64,000 bases of DNA, taken from assembly GCA_002928515.1 (NCBI GenBank), contig PERI01000005.1, forward strand, positions 124,001-188,000, written 5' to 3'. Of the stretch, positions 9,951-18,041 are shown one piece after another (positions within the stretch are counted from its first letter, which is position 1; each line of letters opens with the position of its first letter). The position numbers and the translations under genes were made by a program. This DNA comes from Hyphomicrobium sp. Lineage in GTDB: Bacteria; Pseudomonadota; Alphaproteobacteria; Rhizobiales; Hyphomicrobiaceae. The notes below the pieces were generated by a model. That model was given only the letters and a program-made list of their open reading frames with translations. It had not been told where the DNA came from and ran no database searches.

Positions 9951-10174
9951 ACTGGGAGGGATACCTTCAACTCAGAGCATGGAAACGCGTGTGGCGGTTG
10001 TGCAGCGTAACGCGAAAGGAAAAAGGGCAAGCCCTTGTACGACTGTCCTAACGCGAATAGTCAGGGCGTGCAAATCGCCGACAACTTTTCAAGATTGTAA
10101 TGTCTATCGAACGACGTGACACGTTTGCGACTTGACAGGCCTAACCCGATTGTCTTTGGGCTTTACGAGCAATC

Positions 10175-10963
10175 GTGAACTTGAGAATCATATCTCTATC
10201 CCATTGGAGCGTGCGAACCGCCCGCATGGCCAGCCTTCTCAAACAAGCAAAATCTAGCCTTCGACGCGGGAGCGGTGCGCTGATCAAACGTGCTGTCAGC
10301 CGCACGGATTCTCGAATGAGTCGCGCTTACGGCCGGGCGCTATGCTACCTCGACATGATGTTTGTGGATTACGGCATTGTGCGCGTTTTCTACAATAACC
10401 AGCATCACATATCACCCGACATTTGGCGGTCAGCCCAGCCCATTCCGCGGCATGTTCGTGCGTTAGCCGATAAAGGCGTAAAAACTATAATCAATCTGCG
10501 CGGCGAACAAACGGTTGGCACGCGATGGCTGGAACAAAACGCGTGCGATAGATCCGGTATCAAGTTTGTAGATGTTCGCGTGCGATCCAGGGCAGCGCCA
10601 ACAGTTGGTGAATTCAACGCGATGCGCCAAGCGCTCGAAAGCGTCGAATATCCGATCTTGATCCATTGCAAATCTGGCGCCGATCGTGCCGGCGTGATGA
10701 GCGTTCTCGCACGTCATATCCATGACGGCGTACCGATCAAAGAAGCACGTGATCAGCTCTCATTGAAATTCGGGCATATTCGCCAAGCCGATACAGGAAT
10801 TCTCGATGCCGTTTTCGATCGTTACGTCGAAGACAATGAGAAAAATCCTATTGAATTCTGGCAATGGGTCGAAACCGCTTATGATCACAAGGTGATCAGC
10901 CAATCTTTCAAGGCTAACAGTTGGGCAACACGCTTCGTGGGCTCGATACTGCGCCGCGAATAA
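10175..10963 (+). CDS. Tyrosine/dual-specificity phosphatase-fold protein
   Basis: A 262-residue protein with the CX5R phosphatase signature HCKSGADRAG (Cys165, Arg171) after WRSAQPIPRHVRALADKGVK and TIINLRGE, a layout typical of DSP/PTEN-like phosphatases. Caulobacter CtpA, an essential envelope-related phosphatase homologue, has a similar type of domain. Given the divergent lpxK-waaA operon next door, a lipid A or envelope phosphatase role is plausible, but this is inference; protein phosphotyrosine is the alternative. The track frame begins at a GTG; an ATG at 10226 (MASLLKQAK) could also be the start. The basic N-terminus (residues 10-50) has no clear cleavable signal, so the location is uncertain. 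Confidence 0.8.
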   Translation: MNLRIISLSHWSVRTARMASLLKQAKSSLRRGSGALIKRAVSRTDSRMSRAYGRALCYLDMMFVDYGIVRVFYNNQHHISPDIWRSAQPIPRHVRALADKGVKTIINLRGEQTVGTRWLEQNACDRSGIKFVDVRVRSRAAPTVGEFNAMRQALESVEYPILIHCKSGADRAGVMSVLARHIHDGVPIKEARDQLSLKFGHIRQADTGILDAVFDRYVEDNEKNPIEFWQWVETAYDHKVISQSFKANSWATRFVGSILRRE

Positions 10964-10995
10964 ATGCTCGAACGCTAGGCTAAGAACGTCCGTCG

Positions 10996-11247
10996 TCACG
11001 GATTTCCAGGTTCGAGCAACCGGTGCAAGTGAACAATGAAATAACGCATCATGGCGTTATCGACGGTGCGCTGGGCAGCGCTTTTCCAAGCAACGAAAGC
11101 GGCTTCGTAATTCGGATAAATGCCAACGATATCTACGCCGTTCAAATCACGAAATTCGTGGCCTTCCAGCGTCGTCAGTTCTCCGCCAAAAACGAGGTGT
11201 AAAAGCTGACCTTTAGGCTCCGTTTTTCCTGGCATCATTGGTGTCAT
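10996..11247 (-). CDS. DUF4170 family protein
   Basis: An 83-residue protein matching DUF4170, a small family almost confined to alphaproteobacteria. Key stretches are LLHLVFGGELTTLEGHEFRDL, DIVGIYPNYEAAFVAWKSAAQRTVDNAMMRYFIVHLHRLLEP. In rhizobia it normally sits in the cluster DUF4170 - DUF374 - waaA - lpxK - DUF2093. Here that order is kept but the phosphatase gene on the opposite strand interrupts it. No signal peptide or membrane helix is seen. Function unknown; the synteny suggests a cytoplasmic accessory role in lipid A or KDO handling. A second ATG three codons downstream could also start translation. Confidence 0.85.
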   Translation of the reverse strand: MTPMMPGKTEPKGQLLHLVFGGELTTLEGHEFRDLNGVDIVGIYPNYEAAFVAWKSAAQRTVDNAMMRYFIVHLHRLLEPGNP

Positions 11248-11368
11248 TTATCCGCTGATAGAGCTGAACAACATGCGTAGCGATTTGTGCGCGATGCACA
11301 TCACCTCGGTCAAAAGTCTAAGCGTGAATGGCGCGCTATAAAACGACAATTCGCAGGGACGAGCCGCG

Positions 11369-12337
11369 TCACGAAATCCCAGCAAACCAAGACAGCGCCA
11401 TATCTGCCACAAGACCGAGAAACACGGCGATGCCCACGTCTCGGTTCGAACGAAAGCGACGCAGGCAATTGGCGGGGTCAGAAGTGTCCAAAGTGGCGAC
11501 CTGCCATGACATCTGCAAAAAAACCAGCGTCAGCGCTAGGAAGTAGATGAGATGCGCACCAGCGAGTGCGCCTGCGATCAACCACATGACCACGCCAGCT
11601 CCATAGAGCGCGCCGACATATGAAACGGTATTTTCGCCAAACCTGAGCGCGGTCGAGCCGATGCCGAGCAAGGCATCGTCCTCGCGATCTTGGTGCGCGT
11701 AAATCGTGTCGTAGCCGATTGTCCATAACACGCAGCCCATATAGAGCGCGATGGCCGGCCACTCGATATCGCCTTTTATGGCGGCCCAGCCCACCAGGGC
11801 ACCCCAGTTAAAAGCCAAGCCCAAAACAAGCTGCGGATAGGATGTCAGACGCTTGGCAAAGGGGTATGCGATGACGATGGCGAGCGAGGATATGGTGAGC
11901 CAGATCGTAAACGTATTGAAGCGCAACAGAACGGCAAGACCAACCATTGATGCCAAAAGCACGAAAACGAGTGCGGCCGCCGGTGAAACTTGCCCCGAGG
12001 GTATCGGCCGATTGGCGGTACGTTGCACTTGGCCATCGATATCGCGATCCACATAGTCATTGTAAGCGCAACCAGCCGCCCGCATTGCGACGGCGCCGAT
12101 CGCAAACAAAGCTAGATATGTCAGGTTGGGGTGAGGGGCGCCTGACCCCATTTCTGCGAGTGTCTGAGACCACCAGCATGGAAACAGCAGTAACCAAGTG
12201 CCAATAGGCCGGTCGAAACGGCCCAAACGTAAATAAGGAGCAATGGACCTAGGTGCATAGCGATCCACCCAATTAGAAGGCGCCGCATCGGCGACGGGAA
12301 CGACATCGTTCTGATGGGGGTCTGCGTGAACGGCCAA
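11369..12337 (-). CDS. ubiA: 4-hydroxybenzoate octaprenyltransferase UbiA
   Basis: Integral membrane prenyltransferase that attaches the polyprenyl tail to 4-hydroxybenzoate in ubiquinone synthesis. Both Asp-rich motifs are present: NDYVDRDIDGQVQRTANRP (first, NDxxD) and DTIYAHQDREDD (second). About eight hydrophobic helices alternate with these loops, as expected. I prefer the TTG at 12337 as start because a GGAG lies eight bases upstream and the resulting 322 residues match homologues, which begin shortly before NWVDRYAPRSIAPYLRL. The longer frame to 12424 adds a hydrophobic stretch not usual in the family. It is divergent from rsmE, with about 120 bases between the chosen starts. Confidence 0.92.
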   Translation of the reverse strand: MAVHADPHQNDVVPVADAAPSNWVDRYAPRSIAPYLRLGRFDRPIGTWLLLFPCWWSQTLAEMGSGAPHPNLTYLALFAIGAVAMRAAGCAYNDYVDRDIDGQVQRTANRPIPSGQVSPAAALVFVLLASMVGLAVLLRFNTFTIWLTISSLAIVIAYPFAKRLTSYPQLVLGLAFNWGALVGWAAIKGDIEWPAIALYMGCVLWTIGYDTIYAHQDREDDALLGIGSTALRFGENTVSYVGALYGAGVVMWLIAGALAGAHLIYFLALTLVFLQMSWQVATLDTSDPANCLRRFRSNRDVGIAVFLGLVADMALSWFAGIS

Positions 12338-12458
12338 AGCGATAACTCCAATAATAACTGCCAAAGTATCGCGCTGATAGCACCCTTGCAATGTGAGACA
12401 CGACAGTGCGGCGATCACCGCCACTTGCCGGAATTGAAAGCTGCGCTAAGACCAACGC

Positions 12459-13199
12459 ATGGCGATCCACGATTCATCATCACAACGGCTCTATGTCACA
12501 GCGCCTCTAGGCACTGGCATCGATGTGACTTTGTCGGAGGATCAGGCACATTATCTCATCAACGTCCTGCGACTGAAACAGGGGCAAGCCGTACTGATTT
12601 TTAACGGACGCGATGGCGAATGGCGTGCCGTTATGCGCGACGCACGAAAAAAATCGGCGACGCTGCATGTCGAACAACAAGTTCGTGTCCAGACGACTGG
12701 ACCGGACATCGCCTATGTATTTGCCCCACTCAAGCGCTCGCGACTAGATTACATGGTCCAAAAAGCAACCGAGCTTGGAGTGGCGTCGCTTCACCCTGTA
12801 ATTACACAACATACAATCGCTGAGCGTGTGAACGTCGAGCGCATGAAGGCCAATGTCATTGAGGCAGCCGAGCAGTGCGGGATCCTGCGAGTTCCAGCGG
12901 TTCATGATCCATTGACTCTGGATAAAATTTTATCCGCTTGGGACTCATCACGACCGCTCATTTTTTGTAACGAAGCAGCCGAGTATGACAGCCCAATAAC
13001 CAAGTTGCAAAAAATACCACAAGGCCCGCTCGCAGTCCTTATTGGTCCCGAAGGCGGCTTCTCGGACAAAGAACGGGCTGCATTGTGCGCGCTACCCTTT
13101 GTCCATAGCCTTTCGCTAGGTCCTCGCATCATGCGCGCAGATACTGCCGCTGTTGCGTGCCTAGCGCTTATTAACGCGACACTTGGTGACTGGCGCTAA
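12459..13199 (+). CDS. rsmE: 16S rRNA (uracil(1498)-N(3))-methyltransferase RsmE
   Basis: SPOUT-class methyltransferase that methylates U1498 of 16S rRNA. The 246-residue protein has the N-terminal PUA-like part (RLYVTAPL, HYLINVLRLKQGQAVLIFNGRDGEW) and the SPOUT knot with AVLIGPEGGFSDKERAAL and LSLGPRIMRADTAAVACLALI, which form the SAM-binding trefoil. The middle segment KRSRLDYMVQKATELGVASLHPVIT is also diagnostic. Length and start are normal. A short non-coding gap of about 110 bases separates it from gshA on the same strand. Confidence 0.95.
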   Translation: MAIHDSSSQRLYVTAPLGTGIDVTLSEDQAHYLINVLRLKQGQAVLIFNGRDGEWRAVMRDARKKSATLHVEQQVRVQTTGPDIAYVFAPLKRSRLDYMVQKATELGVASLHPVITQHTIAERVNVERMKANVIEAAEQCGILRVPAVHDPLTLDKILSAWDSSRPLIFCNEAAEYDSPITKLQKIPQGPLAVLIGPEGGFSDKERAALCALPFVHSLSLGPRIMRADTAAVACLALINATLGDWR

Positions 13200-13311
13200 G
13201 AGACTGGCGCTAACTGTCAAGTCTTGCTGTTCGCAATAGGCCCAGCCATAAGGCTACCAGAGTGCGGGTGTCTGCGCCGTAGCTCTGGGATGAGAAGTTG
13301 AGCCCGGCCGT

Positions 13312-14694
13312 ATGTCCACAAGAGAACAAGGCGCTGCAAGCCCGATCGTCGAAACACGTGATGATTTGGTAGCGTGGTTTGCTGTCGGCGAGAAGCCGAA
13401 GTCGCAATGGCGCATCGGCACTGAGCACGAAAAATTTGTCTTCAAAACGGGATCTCTGGCACCTGTGCCTTACGACGGGCCATCGGGCATCAAAGCCTTG
13501 ATGGAAGAATTGATACAGCGCTACGGCTGGCTGCCAATCGTCGAGAGCGGCAACGTGATCGCGCTCAAGCGACCGCAAGGCGAGAAGGGTGGGACCATCA
13601 GCCTTGAGCCCGGCGGACAGTTCGAACTATCTGGTGAACCGTTGGAAACGCTGCACGAGACCGCAGCGGAAACCGAACAGCATCTGCGTGAAGTGATCGA
13701 CGTCGGCGAAGATCTCGCCATCGGATTTTTAGGTGTCGGATTCTCGCCGAAGTGGCGCCTCGATGAAGTCCCGACCATGCCCAAGCAGCGCTATCAAGTC
13801 ATGAAGCGCTATATGCCCCAAGTCGGCAGCCGTGGTCTCGATATGATGTTCCGCACCGCAACCGTGCAGGTGAACCTCGACTTCGCAAGCGAAGCCGACA
13901 TGGTGAAAAAACTGCGTGTGACGCTCGCCTTGCAGCCCATCGCCACCGCGCTCTTTGCATCCTCACCCTTCACCGAGGGCAAGCCGAACGGCTTTCAATC
14001 GATGCGCAGCGAAGTCTGGCGTGACACCGACAAGCGCCGCACCGGCATGCTGCCATTCGTGTTTCAGGACGGTATGAGCTACGAACGCTATGCCGATTAT
14101 GCGCTCGATGTGCCGATGTATTTCGTATATCGCGACGGCAATTACATCGATGTAGCCGGTGCATCGTTTCGCGATTTTATGGCTGGAAAATTGAAGGGGC
14201 TGGAGGGCATCCGGGCAACCGTGGATGATTGGTCGGATCACCTGACAACACTCTTTCCGGAAGTGCGCATGAAGCGATTCCTGGAAATGCGGGGCGCCGA
14301 CGGAGGACGCTGGCAATCGATCACCGCGTTGCCAGCCTTCTGGACTGGCTTGTTATACGACGAGGCAGCCCTTGAGATGGCCTGGCAACTCGTCAAGGAC
14401 TGGACAGACGAGGAGCGCGAGGCGCTTCGCCAAGAGGTTCCCAAATCCGGCCTGCAAACCAAGTTCCGCACGATCAATGTTGGCGAACTCAGTCGCGAAA
14501 CCTTGCGCATTGCGCGTTTGGGATTAAAAAATCGCAGACGGATCAATGCCAAAAATCAGGATGAGACGATATATTTGGCACCGCTGGATGTCATAGCTGG
14601 TAATGATACGACCGCCGCAGATCACCTGATTATGCGCTTCTCAGGTCCATGGGGCGGCAACATTGACCATATATTTGAAGAGTTTGCGTTTTAG
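13312..14694 (+). CDS. gshA: Glutamate--cysteine ligase, alphaproteobacterial/plant type
   Basis: This enzyme makes gamma-glutamylcysteine, the first and limiting step of glutathione synthesis. The 460-residue protein matches the GCS2 class shared by alphaproteobacteria and plants rather than the enterobacterial form. Examples are WRIGTEHEKFVF near the N-terminus, GGTISLEPGGQFELSGEPLE, FSPKWRLDEVPTMPKQRY and the C-terminal FSGPWGGNIDHIFEEFAF. No gshB is present in the window. It is followed by about 115 bases and then the small cysteine-rich gene on the same strand; whether they share a transcript is not clear. Confidence 0.95.
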   Translation: MSTREQGAASPIVETRDDLVAWFAVGEKPKSQWRIGTEHEKFVFKTGSLAPVPYDGPSGIKALMEELIQRYGWLPIVESGNVIALKRPQGEKGGTISLEPGGQFELSGEPLETLHETAAETEQHLREVIDVGEDLAIGFLGVGFSPKWRLDEVPTMPKQRYQVMKRYMPQVGSRGLDMMFRTATVQVNLDFASEADMVKKLRVTLALQPIATALFASSPFTEGKPNGFQSMRSEVWRDTDKRRTGMLPFVFQDGMSYERYADYALDVPMYFVYRDGNYIDVAGASFRDFMAGKLKGLEGIRATVDDWSDHLTTLFPEVRMKRFLEMRGADGGRWQSITALPAFWTGLLYDEAALEMAWQLVKDWTDEEREALRQEVPKSGLQTKFRTINVGELSRETLRIARLGLKNRRRINAKNQDETIYLAPLDVIAGNDTTAADHLIMRFSGPWGGNIDHIFEEFAF

Positions 14695-14808
14695 TCAGTA
14701 TGGCCGACCTGCGACCGACACCAAGTCCAGTTCAGCTTGTGTTCATGGTCAGCAGATTATAGCCCAATGATTATTCCGGCCGATGGGGCCTTGAGTGGGA
14801 GGCGACCC

Positions 14809-15024
14809 ATGCTGAGAGGCAATTTCGTGAAAACAGTTTTTGCGTGCATGCTTGCCATGTGCGCGGCAATTTTTAGCGGTCGTTCGGTCGAAGTGGCCCA
14901 AGCCGATCAGTGCGTGCAGCAATGTCGCTCAGCGCACAACCAATGCCGTGTTGCGACCAAAGGGTCGTCAAGCTGCGATAGTCAGCTTCAGTCATGTATG
15001 GACTCGTGCCGTCGTCGCCGTTGA
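14809..15024 (+). CDS. Small exported protein with symmetric cysteine ladder
   Basis: A 71-residue protein. The ATG at 14809 is chosen because a good GGGAGG ribosome-binding site lies seven bases upstream; the in-frame ATG at 14737 lacks one. Residues 1-33 look like a Sec signal peptide (basic start, hydrophobic VFACMLAMCAAIF, cleavage after AQA). The mature part is only about 38 residues with six cysteines spaced CX3C-X6-C-X9-C-X6-CX3C, a perfect mirror. Two helices each bearing CX3C would form a disulfide-stapled hairpin, like the twin-CX3C fold of mitochondrial small Tims, though no homology is implied. It ends in four arginines. I do not recognise the family; function unknown. Confidence 0.7.
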   Translation: MLRGNFVKTVFACMLAMCAAIFSGRSVEVAQADQCVQQCRSAHNQCRVATKGSSSCDSQLQSCMDSCRRRR

Positions 15025-15301
15025 TACAACAAAAGCGAGCGATATTCAGGTAAACTAAGCGCGCTCACCTGACGTGCAGTCACACATTCTGTCACATGAA
15101 AAATCAGTCTGTTGCTGGAGATGCCATCGCATGCGAATATGCACGCGTCACATCAGAAAATCGAACCGCAGATATCGATTAGCAATGTCGGTTGCAACCT
15201 GCCGCTGTTCGCTCAAGTAAGCGACCGCCTGCGCAAGGAAGACCGAACATAAGATATATCGGTTGGCCTTCGACTTGGTGCCGGATGATGGAGTGTTTTG
15301 C
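15025..15301. other. Intergenic region upstream of glcD
   Basis: About 277 bases without a convincing gene. The opposite-strand open frame here has no family resemblance and overlaps the glcD start. The region should carry the promoter of the glcDEF-cobTS operon, but I cannot point to convincing -35/-10 elements or an operator palindrome. Confidence 0.4.
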
Positions 15302-16774
15302 ATGTCGCTCATCGCTATGCCGGAGCCGGATAACGGTGCCGTTAGAAGACGGGCCGAAATCATCGAAGATATTGCAGCGCTCGTTGGCCGCGCAGCACTG
15401 ATCACCGATGATGATGGACGACGCGCATTTGAAACCGATGCCCTAACGGCCTATCGAAGCGTGCCTTTGCTCGTCGTCCTGCCGCGGACAACAGATGAAG
15501 TTTCCAAAATCTTACGATATTGCAACGACGCGAGTGTGAAAGTAATTCCGCGCGGCGCTGGCACTTCGCTGTGCGGTGGCGCATTGCCGACGGAAGACGC
15601 GATCGTGCTGTGCGTTTCCAAAATGAACCGTATTCTTGAAGTCGATTATGCCAATCGTTTCGCACGCGTTGAATCAGGCATCACGAACCTAGCGATATCT
15701 AATCGCGTAGCCGAGAAGGGATTTTTCTACGCGCCTGATCCATCATCCCAAATTGCCTGCACATTAGCTGGTAATCTCGCAATGAATTCAGGCGGTGCGC
15801 ATTGCTTGAAATATGGCGTTACGACCAACAACGTGTTGGGACTGAAGATGGTGCTCATCGACGGCACCGTCATAGATATCGGTGGCGCACATCTGGAAAC
15901 GCCGGGCTATGACATGATGAGTTATGCGATTGGCTCTGAAGGCCAGCTTGGCGTCATCACCGAGGCGACGGTGCGAATTTTACGCGCAGCAGAGGGTGCC
16001 CGCCCCATGCTTTTAGGGTTTGAATCGCCTGAAACAGCAGGCGCGTGCGTGTCAGCCATCATCGCAGCAGGCATCATTCCCGTTGCTATCGAATACATGG
16101 ATAAGCCTGCGATCGCTGTTTGCGAAGCTTTCGCCCGCGCTGGCTATCCGCTCGATGTTGAAGCGTTGCTCATCGTTGAGGTGGAGGGGTCGGAAGCAGA
16201 AATCAACGCACTGCTCAAAAAAATTGCTGAGATCGCCAGAAAATTTAATCCAAAGACTATGGAGATCAGCGCCGATAGCGATCATAGCGCTCGAATATGG
16301 GCGGGGCGAAAATCCGCGTTCGGCGCGATTGGCAGGATTTCAGATTACTACTGCATGGATGGCACCATTCCGCTTGGCAAGTTATCGCACGTGCTGACAC
16401 GCATCAGCGAAATATGTGCCGCGCGTGACTTGAAAGTAGCAAACATCTTCCACGCCGGAGATGGTAATCTGCACCCACTTATTCTCTATGATGCCAACAA
16501 GCCGGGTGAGACGGCAAAAGCCGAAGCAGCTGGCGCTGAAATTTTGAAACTGTGCGTCGAAGTCGGCGGATGTCTGACGGGCGAACATGGCGTCGGCATC
16601 GAAAAGCGTGACCTCATGTCGGTTCAGTTCTCACAAACCGACCTCGCCGTACAAATGCGATTGAAGAGTGTTTATGATCCAGGCTGGCTGTTGAACCCAG
16701 CCAAAGTATACCCGCTCGATGCCAGTGAACCCATGCGCGATGGCGTTCGCATTTACGCCAGTGAAGCAGCCTGA
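15302..16774 (+). CDS. glcD: Glycolate oxidase subunit GlcD, FAD-linked oxidase
   Basis: FAD-binding catalytic subunit of glycolate dehydrogenase, which oxidises glycolate to glyoxylate. From the ATG at 15302 it has 490 residues. The type 4 FAD domain contains VIPRGAGTSLCGGALP, ITNLAISNRVAEKGFFYAPDPSSQIACTLAG split across the flavin site, and SGGAHCLKYGVTTNNVLGLK. The C-terminal domain shows NIFHAGDGNLHP and GGCLTGEHGVGIEKR, both typical of GlcD. It leads a tightly packed group with glcE (13 bases downstream) and glcF. A TTG at 15263 or ATG at 15317 are alternative starts. D-lactate dehydrogenase of the same superfamily is the main alternative, but the trio with GlcE and GlcF argues for glycolate. 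Confidence 0.93.
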   Translation: MSLIAMPEPDNGAVRRRAEIIEDIAALVGRAALITDDDGRRAFETDALTAYRSVPLLVVLPRTTDEVSKILRYCNDASVKVIPRGAGTSLCGGALPTEDAIVLCVSKMNRILEVDYANRFARVESGITNLAISNRVAEKGFFYAPDPSSQIACTLAGNLAMNSGGAHCLKYGVTTNNVLGLKMVLIDGTVIDIGGAHLETPGYDMMSYAIGSEGQLGVITEATVRILRAAEGARPMLLGFESPETAGACVSAIIAAGIIPVAIEYMDKPAIAVCEAFARAGYPLDVEALLIVEVEGSEAEINALLKKIAEIARKFNPKTMEISADSDHSARIWAGRKSAFGAIGRISDYYCMDGTIPLGKLSHVLTRISEICAARDLKVANIFHAGDGNLHPLILYDANKPGETAKAEAAGAEILKLCVEVGGCLTGEHGVGIEKRDLMSVQFSQTDLAVQMRLKSVYDPGWLLNPAKVYPLDASEPMRDGVRIYASEAA

Positions 16775-16787
16775 GCAGGAGATCGAC

Positions 16788-18011
16788 GTGACCGAATTCT
16801 TGCGCCCTGCTGCCGAGTGGGAGCTTCAGTCCATGATCGCCAAGTTGGCGAGCGAGAACAGGTGCGCCGAGATCGTCGGTCATGGCGCTTTGCGCAACGC
16901 GGGTCGCAGCACCGCACCTGAGACCGTGATTACGACCGCTTCAATGCGCGGTATTTCGCTTTATGAACCCAATGAGCTGGTCATGTCGGCACGCGCTGGC
17001 ACACGTCTCGTCGATATCGAAGCGGAACTCGCGTCACGGCGACAAATGTTGCCGTTCGAGCCGGTAGATATCGGCCCGACAATCGGTGCGCCAGCGAGCA
17101 CTCTCTCGATCGGTGGCGTATTTGCGACGAACATGTCCGGCGCGCGTCGCATAGCAACCGGCGGTGCGCGAGATCATTTACTCGGTGTTCGCGCAGTCAA
17201 TGGCCGTGCAGAATTGTTCAAATCGGGCGGTCGCGTCATGAAGAACGTCACCGGCCTTGACGTCGCGCGCGGTCTGACGGGCAGTTGGGGAACGCTCGCC
17301 GTGCTCACAGAGGTGACGTTTAAAGTCGTGCCGATGCCGCATGCTTCAGGCACCTTGGTATATCGAGGATTGCCGGACGATCTGGCGATTGAGGCACTCA
17401 CCCTCGCGATGGGCACACCCTATGAAGTAACGGGGGCCGTGCATCTGCCAAAGCGGGTAGCGGCGCGGCTCAAAAACAAAAATCTCGCAGACATTGGCGA
17501 GCCATTGACCCTGATGCGACTTGAGAACTTCCCCGAGTCGGTTGCCGAACGACGCAACAAATTACAAACAGCTTTGAAGGTTTACGGCGAGCCGTCCGTG
17601 GTAGCTGCCGAAGAATCTTGGAACCTCTGGAGTGAATTGCGATCGCTGTCAGTGATGCCGTTTTCACCCGATACAATCCTGTGGCGCATTTCGACAGTGC
17701 CGACGAAAGCCCCCGAAATTGTTGCCGCCATTCAAAAGTTCATGCGCGTGGATGCCTTCTACGATTGGTCCGGCGGCCTAATCTGGCTCGAAGTACCAGC
17801 CGCTGCCGATGCAGGGTCAGCCGATGTGCGCCGGGCCGTTGCCGTACGCGGCGGCCATGCGACATTGATCCGCGCTGCACCCGATGTCAGAGAAACTGTT
17901 GAAGTTTTTGAACCCATGAAACCAGAAATCGAGCGCTTGACGCGTGGTATCAAGACGGCGTTCGATCCGGCAGGTATTTTAAATCCGGGCCGGATGTACG
18001 CCACGATCTAG
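16788..18011 (+). CDS. glcE: Glycolate oxidase subunit GlcE
   Basis: Second FAD-binding subunit of glycolate dehydrogenase. I chose the GTG at 16788, 13 bases after the glcD stop and preceded by GGAG; the longer frame overlaps glcD. The 407-residue protein shows GHGALRNAGR in place of the usual glycine-rich FAD loop, PFEPVDIGPTIGAPASTLSIGGVFATNMSGARR, GGRVMKNVTGLDVARGLTGSWGTLAVLTEVTFKV split over the conserved region, and the C-terminal FDPAGILNPGRMY. It works with GlcD and the Fe-S subunit GlcF at the membrane. Confidence 0.92.
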   Translation: MTEFLRPAAEWELQSMIAKLASENRCAEIVGHGALRNAGRSTAPETVITTASMRGISLYEPNELVMSARAGTRLVDIEAELASRRQMLPFEPVDIGPTIGAPASTLSIGGVFATNMSGARRIATGGARDHLLGVRAVNGRAELFKSGGRVMKNVTGLDVARGLTGSWGTLAVLTEVTFKVVPMPHASGTLVYRGLPDDLAIEALTLAMGTPYEVTGAVHLPKRVAARLKNKNLADIGEPLTLMRLENFPESVAERRNKLQTALKVYGEPSVVAAEESWNLWSELRSLSVMPFSPDTILWRISTVPTKAPEIVAAIQKFMRVDAFYDWSGGLIWLEVPAAADAGSADVRRAVAVRGGHATLIRAAPDVRETVEVFEPMKPEIERLTRGIKTAFDPAGILNPGRMYATI

Positions 18012-18041
18012 CACCGCGTCTTCAAGGTATATAAAATTTCA

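Noticed and set aside
15148-15405. 85-codon minus-strand ORF upstream of glcD
   Set aside because: Overlaps the glcD start antisense, has no ribosome-binding site of note and no recognisable domain.
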